NCBI GenBank assembly: GCA_963678675.1
Contig: OY783198.1
Coordinates: forward strand, 2,795,001 to 2,859,000
Origin: Xiphydria camelus
Taxonomy: Eukaryota > Arthropoda > Insecta > Hymenoptera > Xiphydriidae
Length of the DNA: 64,000 nt
Direction of reading: 5' to 3'
Shown piece after piece: positions 36,418 to 48,701 of this stretch (the stretch's first letter is position 1; the number at the start of each line of letters is the position of its first letter). Both the position numbers and the translations under genes were made by a program. Below the pieces are notes generated by a model, which worked only from the letters and a program-made list of their open reading frames with translations, did no database searches and was not told the DNA's origin.

Positions 36418-36777
36418 TAGTTAGAATAACTAAATATTCGATTCAACTTACTAGTATTTTGATTAGAATATCTAAAGTCGTTTATCCAGATGCGTTTTGC
36501 GATATTTTGGACTAATTTATCTTTCTCAGTGCGTATACGCATATCCCGACCGGTGCGTTTCACACGTGCGGCTAGTCGCGCACTCTCGGTCTCTCGTTGG
36601 GAGATCTCTCCGCCGCGGAGCTCTCCCGATCCACCGAGAGCTCGTTCGCGATTCGACGCTGTCCGATTTGCGAGTGACTGCGCGATGACTAGCAGCTGAC
36701 CCGCGAGCGCTATCTTTCTTTCTCGTTCTATATTTCCATCTCGCTCGCTTTCTCCCTCTCCTCACCTAGCGTGCTCG

Positions 36778-36818
<41 letters not shown>

Positions 36819-36919
36819 CCGCGCTCTATCACCGTTACTCGCTCCCTTCCTCGTCCCTCTCTTTCTTTCGCTCCTTCTAGTACGAAGAGAAGACCACCGC
36901 CGCCGCCGCGGAAAGCGTG

Positions 36920-37411
36920 CAGTGAGAAAAGTAGCTTGGTCAATCTAATCAAAATCCTGCACAGAGAAAAAGAATTAGTTGGATCTACTGAAAGTGACTC
37001 GCGGGGTCGCACAAGTAATTATTTATTTAAACCGATGAAATTTTTTAATGACGTCAATCAGATATCTGTTCCTTACACTCATGTGAAATAATATGTAATT
37101 AGAAGAAAGAAATATCAACTCAATATATTGAAAAAAAAAAATCAAATTGATCTAAATGAATAACTACTCGCGACACCGCAAGTAATTTTTAATAGATCCA
37201 ACTAATTCTTTTTCTCTGTGTGGCGATGATGACCAAACCGTTTGATGAAATATCTGTTTGGATTGACTGACCACTGTTTGATAGAATAACCAAACGTTCG
37301 GTTAGAATAACTTGATCTTCGGTTCGACTGACCAGTATATTTTGGTTAGAATAACTAAACGCGCCTGATCAGACGCGTTTTGTCATTTTAACCCAATTAC
37401 TTTTCTCAGTG
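36920..37411 (+). mobile_element. Family A MITE interrupted by a family B element
   Basis: The left end CAGTGAGAAAAGTAGCTTGG runs to AATCAAAATCCTG (36959), where family B begins. Family A resumes at 37221 (TGGCGATGATGACCAAACC) and ends TACTTTTCTCAGTG at 37411. Confidence 0.85.
36960..37220. mobile_element. Family B hairpin MITE, 261 bp
   Basis: Ends CACAGAGAAAAAGAATTAG and its exact complement CTAATTCTTTTTCTCTGTG. Nearly palindromic throughout, with arms containing AAGTAATTATTTATTTAAA. TG lies on both sides. Confidence 0.9.
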
Positions 37412-39590
37412 TGACGTCGCAGGAAAAATATAAGGAACTCGCGAGGAAAGAACCGCGCGGAAAGGTACAGAGGAATCACTCACCCGGTCGCCTCTCGATC
37501 CACTCGTCAGAGGTCGGAGTTAATTTTCACAAAGCTCGCGCGACGTACGCGCGGGGGACATTCGAACGGATTCAGCTTCGGTCGTCTGCGGAAGAATCGC
37601 GTCGCGCTCCGGATTTATCCGAAAAGTTGTCCGTGGTCAAAAGGGCGGGTATTCGGTATTCTTTACGGTCGACGCTCCCGTAAACTTTAGTTTCACAACC
37701 GCCTCTCCCGCGTTCCGCGCGCGAGAACCCGCCGTCGCGGAAGTTTCCGTCCGCGGGCGCCGTTTTCCACGATTGTTTTCCACGGACGGACAATCGCATC
37801 AGACTCGCGAATCTCGGAAGCTCGGAAAAGAATCTTCCTCCGACGCCTACTCCGGGGCTCACCGCGACGGGGGGGGGGGGAGGCGATTTCGAAATTCTAT
37901 TTCTTCCTCTCTCCGCGCCCTGCGTATCGCAATACACGTATCGATCTTGATCTTCCCCCTTGTCAGAGGCACGCGATTTTCATCTCTTCCTTTCCCTTTC
38001 CGTCTGATTTAACGGCGAAATATCCGGGAATTCGAGGAGAGACGCCCGACGACGACTCCCCTCGTCGAGCGCGAGCCGGAGGTTCACGGATCTCGCGTGG
38101 TGCTCCTGGCGGGCCGGCCTGCCTCCGCCAGAATCGAGTGGGAAGCTCGCGCGCCGCGTCCCGCGTTAATTCCGGACACCCGTTAGAGGGAGACAAACGT
38201 CCAAAGGGTGAAAAAACGGAGCGCGCGGACCATCTTGGTGACGATGCCCTCTCTCCCCTGCCCTAACAACGCATCCTGTTCGGGGTTTTAAAGATTATTT
38301 TTACTTCGGGGCAAAAAAGATCTGTCTGGCGACTCCGAGACGAACACATGTGTGCGACGCGGCGCGTTGCGCCTCTCCAGCGTCCAGCGCGCGTCGTCTT
38401 GGTCGTCGTCGTCGTCGTCGTGGGAGTTTATCACCGCGGCACGGTTCGGGGGTCCGTCGCGCGATAAACCGAAGCGTCCTCCCGAAGAGTAGACGCCGCG
38501 TCTCGTGTATCGTCGACCCTTGCGCGCGCGCGCAGGCACGCGACGAAAATGTCCGAATTTTCGTTCGCCGGCGAGAAATAAAATGCCGTTCGGGGCGGGA
38601 TAAATCGAAACGCCTCCCGAAATAGGCGCCGTGTGTCGTTGGCCCTGACCGCGGCCGGCGCGGGCTTTCCCTCCAGCTCGTTCGAAAATTGAACATCACT
38701 GAGGCGAAGTGAATTTGTCGATGAGACGCGGTGACGAGTGCACCTCTCGCGCTCTATTCGAGTTGAATAATAAGGCGCGAAGCCATCGCGCGCGCGCGCA
38801 GCGAGTGAAGCGGAGTGCGAGAAAGAGCGCGAGTCTCGCGATTAAAGACCTTTAAATATAGAGCGCGCCCCGCGCGAGAGTACATCCGAGGGAGCGCGGC
38901 GCGCAGCCGCTCGCGCCCGCCTCGGAGAAAAACTCGGAAGTGTGCCTCTTAAAATTTTCGTCGGAGGGCGAGCGTCGATGCGCTCTTCCCGCGCGGCGGC
39001 GGAGGGAACGCGTCTACGAAACTCCGCGGAGCGGAGTCCGCGCGAGCGACGAGGCGGGGGGAAAGCGACGGAGGAGATCTCGTTCGTGGGCCACGCGAGC
39101 GTTGTACAATTCCGCGACGATTAAATCGTTTGTCCCGTGCGCGAGGCCGTCGTGGCTCCCCCGTCGATCGACGATCCGTCTCTCCCCTTCGTCCCTCTCG
39201 GTTCATTAATTTGCGTCGCGTAACTCAATTTCGCTCCTCGAGCCTCCCGACGAAACGGAGACGCGCGCGTGGCGGCGCGTCGAGCGGATGCGGCGAGAGG
39301 AAAGAATCTCGACTGTCCGTTAGCGCGGCTACGCCAATGCGGCATGTGTGCCCGTGAAGAGACAGATACCAAATATAACCAGAGACAGACCCCTTGCCGC
39401 ACAAGGGTGTTTGGATGTTTGGACCTTCCTCTGCGCGCGCGCAAGGGTTGCACGGGCCCTCGCGCGTCCCACGGAGCCCCGGCGTCGTTTTTCCAGAAAA
39501 CCGTTACCTCGTCACGAGGAATCGAAGCCCCCTTTTTTTCCCTCTCGCGCCCCGCGCTCCGCCCGGAGCATCGTTCGATCTTCTTTCTCC
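37412..39590. other. GC-rich 5' flanking DNA, no gene seen
   Basis: CpG-rich unique sequence without splice-bounded coding exons or transposon ends that I could recognise. Confidence 0.4.
38405..38420 (+). repeat. (GTC)n triplet run
   Basis: Five tandem GTC triplets. Longer (CTC)n runs lie at 41469-41495 and 41891-41913 in the same 5' flanking DNA. Confidence 0.85.
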
Positions 39591-39591
39591 G

Positions 39592-39893
39592 CTGAGAGAA
39601 ATAACCGTTAGTGTCGAAAAAGTATTCCTTGAATCGAGAACGTATGGTCTTACAAATTCTTAAGAATGCAGATTCTTAATCGCGAAGAATATATATTTCT
39701 GATTCACAAAGGTACCGTCGCGTGGTGGGAACAAGAAATTCATTCTGCGCAAAAAAAAATAACAATTACTTCGAGCCTGTCAAATATTTTCTTGCATGAA
39801 AAACAATCGTGGCTTGATGCTGGAATTGTATCATATTTTTGATTGATGAAAACATTTTTTTCGCACCAGCAATTATTTATCTCGGTTTCCGGG
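39592..39893 (-). mobile_element. Family N MITE
   Basis: Contains TCTGCGCAAAAAAAAATAAC, CTTGCATGAAAAACAATCGT and CACCAGCAATTATTTATCTC, matching the complement of the copy at 49958-50249 and the same strand as 55207-55432. The right end is CTCGGT. Confidence 0.65.
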
Positions 39894-39899
39894 AGAACG

Positions 39900-40290
39900 G
39901 TTTCATACGAAGAATCTGAATTCGATATTTGCGTAAAAAGGATGTTCATATTTTTAAATTAAGTTTGTCACCCGTATACATATTCGAGATGTCACGTGAA
40001 AAAGAAAATGTCCGAGAAAATAATTACCCACGTTGAATTGTAAGTGCGTTTCTCTCTGCAGGACCGTGACGTCATCGAACAACCAGAGGGACGCACTTAT
40101 GTCGAGCAACGAGTGCGACGGCGATAGTCTTACGAGACGATGACGTAGTTGCATTTAAAAATATCGTGTTTCAGCTTAAATAAGGGCGAAAATGAAAAAT
40201 GAAAAAATACAGGATAAATAACGTGGCTCAAATATTTCGAATCTGCGATAAAAAGGATTAGTAAAAAGACGGAATTTTCCAGAAGAAAGA
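39900..40290 (-). mobile_element. Family C element, reversed
   Basis: Shares AAGTGCGTTTCTCTC, GACCGTGACGTCATCGAAC and the A-rich body ending near GGATTAGTAAAAAGACGGAA with the other C copies. The boundaries are approximate because the ends are degenerate. Confidence 0.65.
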
Positions 40291-40299
40291 TTTTCATCG

Positions 40300-42089
40300 C
40301 TATCACAACACGACGCGTAATAAAATCCGAAATCTGAAATATCCACAGCTTCCGGAATGAATGATTCGCGTTGTACGAGTACGCAAAATTGTTCCGAGAG
40401 ACCGTGAGCGCGTTCGACGCTAAGTGGCTCTACGGGAGGCCACTAAAGAGAAGAGGAAGAGCGCGGTCCAGTTCTCACTGGGATTAGATTTATCTCAACC
40501 TTTTTTCCAACCCCTCTCTCTCTTTCTCTCTCTATCTCTATCCATCCATCTACTCATCTCCCTCTTTTCGTCCATGTCAGCGCCACGAATCATCCACTTG
40601 GTGGCCGGAGGATGAGATTTTTTCCCATGTCCATTTTTGCATAAAAAATTTCTCACCGCCTAGACTTTCGCACGACCCCTCGCGCGGAGAAAAAGGTGTG
40701 CGAGGGTACGCTACAGTGCCACCACCTCGGGGATACGCGCACGCCGGTAGGTGCATTCCGATATCGCGGTCCTACATGCACGCGCGCGCGCGAACACTCG
40801 CACACGAAGGGCGATCGGCGCGGTCCCCCGATCGCCGGTTTTTTTAAGAGAGGGGTATCGAAGGAGAGACCCCCGGGTGGGGGTAAGGGAGAGGCACGTA
40901 CGCACGCACCGGAACTTCTAGACGGAGATGGAAGCGGCGCGTCCGACAAAAAAAAGCCTTACGGTACCCCGAGTGGCACAGATTCTCCTCGTCGAGCGGC
41001 GGGAGGTGAGGGGGGAAAAAAAGTGGTTTAAAAAATTGAAATACTGCTAGGTTGTTAGACCGGAGGAAGGCGGAGGGGTGTTCGTCCTCCCCTGGTCGCG
41101 TAAGCGAGACGACGAGGTGGAAGCTGCCGCGAGTTTCCCCCGATTTCCCAAAAAAGCATTTCTCTCGCGCGCCGCCGCCGTGAGAACGTTCGATTCGCGT
41201 CGCGGAGAGAACAGGGCGTCGAGGTCGAGTTCGAATTCGTACGTTCTTCCCGCGTTTCGAATTTTAGCGATCCCCCGAATAAACGAAACATCGCGTGGAA
41301 CCGTCCCGCGAGGACGATCGTCGTCGATCGCCGATCGAGGCTGGAAATCATAACGGATCGCACCTCATCGAAATCAATCTTCGACGGGTGCGCGCGCGCG
41401 ACGGTGCGAGGAGAGAGCGGAGGAAGTGAGATTCCCCTTTCGCTCTCCTACGAGATTCATTCGCGGTCCTCCTCCTCCTCCTCCTCCTCCTCCTCCCTCT
41501 CCTCGGGCTACGCTCCGTATGGGAGTTCAACCGAGAGATCTTAAACGGGGACTTATATATATATAAGCCGTTACCCCTGGATGCGGGGCCCCTCGCAGTG
41601 CCCACCCCACCCTGCCCCGCTTTCCCCGGCCTCGTCTTAGCCGCCCCTTCCGCAGCGGCAGATGGCCGGCTAAGGGGTAAGAAAAAAATCTGAAAGAAAA
41701 AAGAGGTTTATAAAAAGCGATTGAAAAACGGACGGGCCTCGGGGGTGATGCTTGGCGGACCACGTGTGTTCTTAAATTCGTGAGAGAGGCCATCTCCCGT
41801 GTCCCGGTGGATGGATGGACCCGGGGAGCAACGCCGTTTCTCCTCTTTTGATCGAATTTCGACCATTCATCGCGAGTATACCGTACCCTGCTCCTCCTCC
41901 TCCTCCTCCTCCTCTCCGCGGAGCTGCGCGGTCTCCTTCGCGCGATCTTCTCTAGAGTAGATTTCGATCGCGATGAAAATCTGTATCACCGCGAGGATCC
42001 AGCGGAACTCGAGGTGAGTCGAGGTTTAATAGTTCCGTCCGAACGGACGTTAGATTCGAATAAACATTCGAGTGGTCCGCGCAAGTATA
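40300..42089. other. GC-rich 5' flanking DNA with (CTC)n tracts
   Basis: No gene recognised. (CTC)n occupies 41469-41495 and 41891-41913; the rest is unique CpG-rich sequence. Confidence 0.4.
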
Positions 42090-42312
42090 CACTGAGAAAA
42101 GTGATTAGGTTGAGATGACAAAGGGTATTCAGTCAAACGTGTTTAAATATTTCAATTAAATGTTTAGCTGCTCTCTCCAACCGAACCTTCAGTTGTGCTG
42201 ACCAAAAATTTCTCAGTCTAACCGAACACAAACGAAGGATCCATATTCCACCAAACAGTTTGGTCGTCATCTCCGGGATTTCGATCGGATCGATCGAGTT
42301 ACTTTTCTCAAT
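42090..42312 (-). mobile_element. Family A MITE, reversed
   Basis: CACTGAGAAAAGTGATTAGG preceded by TA, then GGATCCATATTCCACCAAAC and a right end GTTACTTTTCTCAAT. About 223 bp, no coding capacity. Confidence 0.8.
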
Positions 42313-44384
42313 TTCAAAGCCGCTCGCGTTTCCGAGAAATTGTCTCCACATCGCGGTTTCGCGCTCACGATCAGTCCGGGATGCTGCAGAGGCGAAACGT
42401 CGGGAGTGTAGAAGGGGTTGGTATCGCGAGGACTTCCACCAAAGTTCCCGCCGCCCTTTCTCCGATCGGAGAGGAAGCGCGGGGTGGAAGCGGGGGGAGA
42501 CGCGGCGAGCGAGCGAGTCCCCCCGATTCCCAGCGATAAATAACTCACGATCATTCACTTATCCGCGCGGAGAGCGGCGCTCCACGGCGGGCCACCAAAT
42601 TTTTCCGTCTATCTCCACGGGAGGATCTTTCGCGCGTAACTGTAAAGGATCCTCCGCGCCCGCGCCCGCGTCCGTTCTCTCCCGGAGATCGTGGATCTCG
42701 GATGACCCGAGCTCCAGGTAGAAAAATCGAAATTCATAAAAAAACGAACCGAGAGAGAAAGAGAGAGAGAGAGAGAAGAAGAGACGCGCGGCTCTCCTCC
42801 GGACGCGCAGACCAGCTGACCAACCGTGGGAAGAGGTGATCCTGCCCTTTTTCTCTTTCTCTCTTTTTTTTTTCTCCGAGGGATTCGAGAAAATTGCTTT
42901 TAAATTGGCGAACCCTCGGCCACTACTGGGAGCACCGGACAGGTATCAATCCGGGGACTCCCCATTTCCGGGACCCGTAAAATTAGTCGCGGTACGCGCG
43001 GGTGCGACCCCCGTGCGGTTCACCCCCTTGATGTGCGATCAGCGAGAGTATCCGCTTCGTAAAAATTCTTCCGGCTCTTTTTTAAGGGCCAATAGCAGGA
43101 GCTTCGCGCTCGCCGCTGCGTATAGAGTCCAGCTCTCGAAAGGCGATTCCATGCGAAGCGATCGCCACGACCGACACTCTCGCGCGGTTCCCCCTCCTCC
43201 TCGCTTTCTCTCGCTTCTCGCGCGCCGCACGACGCTCTGGAGGAGACAAAAGACGCGGCCTTTTTCCGCGCGGCGTCGGGGCATCGCGCGCGACCGCCTT
43301 CGAAAGGAAGCGATGCGTTTTTCGCCAGTTTAAAAATAGGCCTGGACGCCGGCGCGCACCGCCGCTCCGTACCGCGAACTGGCCAGGGGTCAGTAACACC
43401 CGCGGCGTCGCGGGCATCGAAAATAGCCGGTAAAACGGAAAAATAATTTTCTGACGGAGAGAGAAATTTTAAATATGCACCCCCGTCCGACCCCCCTCGC
43501 CGCGGCCTCCGGGTCACTCCGCTCTCGTAGGTATTCTCGATTCTCGCGCGGATTCCTCCTTCCCCTCCCACGCCTCCTCCTCCTCCGTCGCCGCCGCCGC
43601 GGCCGCTGCCGGCGAAGAGGTCGACGCTGCGCGGAGAGAAATCGAAAGCGAAGCGTCGAGCGCCAGCGTCCGATCGATCGGCGGGACGACGCGCCGAGGA
43701 AAATCGAATCGAGGGGGACAACGGGTGAGCGACGATTGCGAGAGGCGTCCAATTCGATCGAGCGAGAGATCGCGAGGATTCAAAGCTCGCAAACGCCGCA
43801 AAGGAGACGCGACTCGCTTCTCTCGCCGCTCGCCCTTTTGCTCTCGGGGCGAACGCCACGCATGCGACGCGACCGCCAGAGGTGTCCGAATTTGCAGAGT
43901 CAGTTCCGTCAGATTTTTCACGGTACCGATCCTTTGTAGAGGGCGCTGCCCGCTTGTCATATTTGCTTATGATGGACGATTTTTCCGGAAGAAAAAAGAC
44001 GCAACGCGACAAACAGACTTTCGGGATGACGAACGCGTTTTTCATTCAATCGAACGACGCAGCACCGGCCGGACGGTCGGTCGGTCGCGCCGCGTTGCGC
44101 CAATTCTGCCGATTATGACCGCTCGGATAGTCGCGCGCAACCTTGGATCTGTTCAGGGGGGGGGGGGGAACGTTGCGCGTGTGTCGTACAGGAGAAAGAA
44201 AGTCTCGACGCTCTCTCCTCCACCCCTGCCCGCGTCGCTCAGTCACTTGGACGTACCGATCGGTACCGCGGTCATCCGAGGGAAAAAAAAATGTAGCGGA
44301 TACACCGTGCGCGATACGTATACACGACGACGTTCTCCGCTATACCTGCCACCGATCGAAACGATCCCTCTCGAGAAAGAACTC

Positions 44385-44415
<31 letters not shown>

Positions 44416-44983
44416 CCCGACACCTAATTTCTTTCTTCGGACCTCCTCCCGACTCTCCCGCGCGCTACACGGTTCTGTAGCTCCGCGCGGAAGAGGAGGA
44501 CGGGGCGAGAGAAATAAAAAAAGTCCATCTTCCCGCTCGCAACGTCCGACGCTCCGGGCGTCCCGGATGTTGCGGAGGAGCAGCGGATTCCGACAAATCG
44601 CCCCGGATAAATTTCGAGATTTGGAGTCGACGCGACGGCCGGGGCGGGAGAGGGAGAGGAGTCCCTCTCCCTCGGACGAGCGAGCCTTCTCAAAAAAGCC
44701 AACCGACCGAGTCGTACGCCTTCGCGCTGCAGCTACGAGGGCCTCCCGTAACGCGAGCCTCGCGGCGGCTAAGTAATCGTTTTACGAGCCACCAGAACGC
44801 GCGGAGTGCCCCCCCCCCTCTCTCTCTCTCTCTCCTCTCCTCCCGATTTACGCCGCGCGCGGCGAGGGGCCCCCTTTTCCGCGCCAAGGAAAGTACGTGA
44901 ACCTTGCGAAATTTTCGTTTACACAGCCGCGCGCGGTCGTGCTGCCCGTATCAAAACTTTAATTGAATTCTCGACCGAAGCCG

Positions 44984-45046
<63 letters not shown>

Positions 45047-45253
45047 AGGATCTCCCTCGCGTAGACATCCAGCTCCTTCCGGGGGCCACCTCCGCCTTCT
45101 TCTCCGTCGTACGTTCCACCTTCGTCGCGTATACCGATCCCCCTGCGGCTTCTTTCCGCTTCGTTATATCCGAATGCGAGTCGGCACACGGGGCGAGGTA
45201 TACGGAGTGCCTTGGAGGGAAGAGATCGAAATGGTCATTCTCTCTCTCGTATG
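42313..45253. other. GC-rich 5' flanking DNA, no gene seen
   Basis: Unique CpG-rich sequence with a (CT)n tract at about 44383-44415 and a perfect (GA)n tract at 44985-45042. Long frames on both strands (for example minus 43020-44045) are Arg/Ser-rich without domains and look like composition artefacts. Confidence 0.4.
44985..45042 (+). repeat. (GA)n microsatellite
   Basis: Perfect GA tract of about 58 bp, the longest in the window. Confidence 0.97.
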
Positions 45254-45430
45254 CGCTGAGAAAAATGGCTTGGTCGATCTGACCAAAATCCTGGAGACGA
45301 TGACCAGAACGTTTGGTGAAATATGGATCCTTCGTCAGAGTTTGGTTAAGCTGACCAGTTTGGTCAGAGTAACTAAACGTGTCAAACCAGATGCATTTTA
45401 TCTCGTGTTGATCTAATTATTTTTCTCAGT
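45254..45430 (+). mobile_element. Family A MITE, internally deleted
   Basis: Starts CGCTGAGAAAAATGGCTTGG and ends TTATTTTTCTCAGTA. About 177 bp, lacking part of the repeated AGAATAACTAAACG section. Followed by a flank with GATACGTGGTAAATATCG. Confidence 0.8.
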
Positions 45431-45471
45431 ATGGAGATACGTGGTAAATATCGTTCGCCTTGCGCCGACTA

Positions 45472-45725
45472 CACTGAAAAAAATAACTTAGTCGATCTAA
45501 TCAAAATCGCGGAGACGCTCTGACCAAGCCTTTTGGTGAAATATGGATCCTCTCTCTCCGTCTGTTTGGTTAAGCTGACTATTTTTTTTTTATTATAATG
45601 ACCAAGCGTTTGGTTGAAATAACTAGATATTCGATTCGACTGACCAGTATTTTTTTGTTTAGAACAACTAAACGTGGTCAAACCAGATGCATTTCGTCAT
45701 TTTAACCTAATTATTTTTCCCAATG
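45472..45725 (+). mobile_element. Family A MITE
   Basis: CACTGAAAAAAATAACTTAG preceded by TA; ends TTATTTTTCCCAATG. Its right flank (GGATACGCGACGGATATCG and CCTGCGCCG) resembles the right flank of the copy at 45254-45430. Confidence 0.85.
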
Positions 45726-45787
45726 TGGATACGCGACGGATATCGTCCACCCTGCGCCGCCTTAAAGAGGCAGCGCACAGCGCGGAC

Positions 45788-45791
<4 letters not shown>

Positions 45792-45829
<38 letters not shown>
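45792..45829 (+). repeat. (CT)n microsatellite
   Basis: Perfect CT tract of about 38 bp. Confidence 0.95.
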
Positions 45830-45833
<4 letters not shown>

Positions 45834-47039
45834 TTGAAAAAAATAAAAGCCTACATTTTTATCCGCATATAATCGGCATTTAATACGCTGTCGATCATGG
45901 GGGTCGGATCGAATTTATCTTATTGTCCCTCACCTGTCCCAGCGCGATGCGGGTGCTAGTGGGGCAACTGACCATAGGTACAGTCTCTGGAGAAAAAAAA
46001 ATGTCCGGAGAGAGCGCCAGAAAACGCTCGCATCGCGCGACACTCGCATTCGAGAGACACGAGAGAATATTTCTCTTGGTTCATCCCCTCTCGCTCTTCC
46101 CCCTTTTCGCTCATGTCCACCTTCCAAACGAAACGCGTTCAATTTATACAGTTTTCGAAAAATTCCCCTCCTCTCTTCCCTACCAGAGATTTTCGATTTC
46201 GCACCACCGCGATCGAGGCGTCTCGCGTCGATCGAAATCGAGAGGAAATCGCGAACCGAGCATCAACGAGCCGAGAGAGGAAACAGCCGGGATTCGTGTA
46301 CAAAATTGCAAACCCGTGACTTTCTCCGTTCGGCAGATATCCTGTCCGCGAACGCCCTAAAAATTATACGCCTCGATCGTGATCACGCGCCGTATATAGG
46401 AGGAAGCGAGGCGTGGAAGCGCGCGGAGGGGGTGAACGTGCCAAAAATCGCGCGTCGGGGTACGTCTCTCTTCGGGCGAAACAAAAATCGGACGGGAGAG
46501 AGGGACTCTCGCGCGCGTCGATCGTCGTCGCGCGCCTTCGACGAATTTCGAGGCACGAGCCGTGCAGGCTCGCCTGGGAGCTGCCGTGGTACAAACCTAT
46601 CAGAAAATTGGATCGTGCCTCGCGTCGATCGGTCTCGCGCCAACTTTTTTCCTCTCGCCTTTTTTTACCTCCGACTGTACTGCCCGCATGTCGGAGTGAC
46701 ATAGGTGCGGTGGACCCAGAATACAGTTCGTTCGTTCGTTCGTTCGTACGTTCGCGCGTGACTCTCTTGTAGGCCCGCACGCTAGAAACCCCACAATGGG
46801 ACACATGTCAAAACAATAGGCACACAGGTGTATTCGAAGCTAAAGGAGAATCGGTGGTTGCGTCAGAGATACTGTATTTCCCTTTTTTTCTCTCGAGTCG
46901 ATTCAGCCGAAAGGCCGACGCGCGCGTGAATTCCTCGCGGATCTCGTCGCGACTTTTCCGTGCGTTCGAAAACGTCGTGCGGGGGCGGGGGTGAGATTCT
47001 CGATCGCGATCGATCGAGGGAAACGCGCACCCGAGCGAA
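45830..47039. other. GC-rich 5' flanking DNA, no gene seen
   Basis: Unique sequence with a (TTCG)n run at about 46728-46745; nothing else assignable. Confidence 0.4.
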
Positions 47040-47314
47040 ATTTTTACCAAAAAGACAGTCTATCGGTAGATGATAAATACAATTTCAAACACGGCGAAAT
47101 AAATATTTCGTTAGGACGAGAAAATATATATAGGTATGTTATATAATTATTAAAATGTTTATTTTATTCAAATGATTGCCTCAAGGGATCTAATTGTGCC
47201 AAATAAATATCACATAATGGATGATGAATGTTTAGTCGATCAGATAAAATATTTATTTCGCAATATATTAAAACAAAAATGTATTAACAACAAATAAACT
47301 GTTTTCTCGGTGTT
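47040..47314. mobile_element. Family M inverted-repeat element
   Basis: AT-rich. The right end AATAAACTGTTTTCTCGGTG is the complement of the family M end also seen at 56945. The interior has paired GCGAAATAAATATTTCG-like stretches. The left end is decayed. Confidence 0.55.
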
Positions 47315-48053
47315 CGGATCCCGCGAGGAAAGAGATCTCTCTCGAAAAATCCGAAATATTATATCTTCATTCCGGAAAATCGATGAAATTTTCATACCCG
47401 AACCGCGACGTCGACGTCGCTCTTCGCTATCGATATCTCTCGATATATATCTCTCTCTCTCTCTCTCTCTCGACGCGGACCGAGTCGCGCGGAAGATCGA
47501 GAAGGAGGAGACGGTGGCGCGCGCGCGCGCGGCGAGAGGGCGAGTGCGTGAAAGAGAGAGAGAGACACGGTGAGGTACCGAGCGGAGGAAGAAGGAGATA
47601 CGAAACGGGACGAAGGAATTCCTGAGTTCTCTCGTCTCGTTCCCCGAGACGAGCGCGACGTATATACGCTGGGCGCGCGGAGAGCGCGCGCTGGGAGGGG
47701 CAGAGGTGGTAGAGGGGCAGGAGGGGAGAAAAATGACAATCATCGTCATTTTAATAATATGCAAAGGTATAGTCGACTTCCACGCCGGGGCAAGTGTGGC
47801 CACAATGGCGTTATATAATGACAAAGACACGCCGGGTCGGCTGTACCTTTCGCTCGACAAAAGGCGCGGCGTAGGGTCATCCTACCGGACCGGAACATGT
47901 TTTGTCCAGCCTGGACAAATGTCACCGATAATGTCTTCGGACGGCCGTGAGTCAAAATACAGTTGGCCCCGAATGCGGGAGACGCGCACCTTCCCAAATA
48001 GCGTCGCGCGCGCGCGCGCGCCTCGGCTCTCCTCGCGCCTCGGACCTCCGAAT
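47315..48053. other. GC-rich flanking DNA, no gene seen
   Basis: Contains a short (CT)n tract near 47452-47471 and GA-rich stretches; no supported gene. Confidence 0.4.
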
Positions 48054-48607
48054 ACGCGGAGAAAAAGAGAATTATTCGGGTCTGCTGAAAATTGCTCATC
48101 AGTAATTATTTATTTATAGCGATGAAATCTTTTAATGCATCGATTGAGTATAATCATGCAGATTAATATGAAAAAAGATTAAATTGATGTAAATAAGTAA
48201 CAACTCGCGACCCTGCAAGTAATTATTAGTAGATCCAACTAATTCGATTTTAATATTAATTATTTTTTTATGGCAGATTTGAAAAATTTGGACAAAATTA
48301 TGTACCCCGTATTTTTTCTTCATTTTTCTATTTCCGCGGAAAAAAAAAGATATTTCTAAATGCAGCCACGTCATAGTCCAGTAAAACTGTCTTCCTCTGC
48401 TCGTACACGTTGCTTGACATAAATGTCTCTCTGTCTCTCCGATAACGTCACAATATAGTAGAGAGAAACGCACTCATAACTCTGTGAATAATGATTTTTT
48501 CGAACCGTTTCTTTTTCGTATGCTATCGAATACGCATAAAGATTACAAATTTGATTTAAAAATATGAATATTTTTTTTATGTTAAAACCGATTTTTTTCT
48601 CTCTGTG
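48054..48607. mobile_element. Family B hairpin MITE interrupted by a family C element
   Basis: The left part (48054-48245) runs from GCGGAGAAAAAGAGAATTAT to TAGATCCAACTAATTC. The expected terminal continuation, a T-run with CTCTCTGTGC, is found only after 48591. The intervening block is a family C copy. Confidence 0.65.
48246..48591 (+). mobile_element. Family C element, about 346 bp
   Basis: Begins GATTTTAATATTAATTATTT and ends TTTATGTTAAAACCGA, roughly inverted ends. Carries GGACAAAATTATGTACCCCG, GAGAGAAACGCACTCATAAC and CATAAAGATTACAAATTTGA as in other C copies. Confidence 0.7.
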
Positions 48608-48701
48608 CACGAGAGTCTCTCACCCCACGGGGTCGTCCTAGCGCGTTATCTCTGGTCTTCCCGTATAAAATCAACGGAATCGCGTCCGCGGCAAATGTGA
48701 C

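Larger units (their letters stand above)
35832..36531 (+). mobile_element. Family A MITE split by a later insertion
   Basis: The left half (35832-35952, starting CACTGAGGAAAATACCCGG and ending AGTTGGAGTAACTA) resumes at 36418 with TAGTTAGAATAACTAAATAT and ends TTTCTCAGTG at 36531. The two halves sum to about 235 bp, normal for family A. The inserted block 35953-36417 is flanked by TA on each side. Confidence 0.8.

Noticed and set aside
43020..44045. 341-codon minus-strand open frame
   Set aside because: Low-complexity Arg/Gly/Ser composition, overlapping frames of similar length on the other strand, and no domain.
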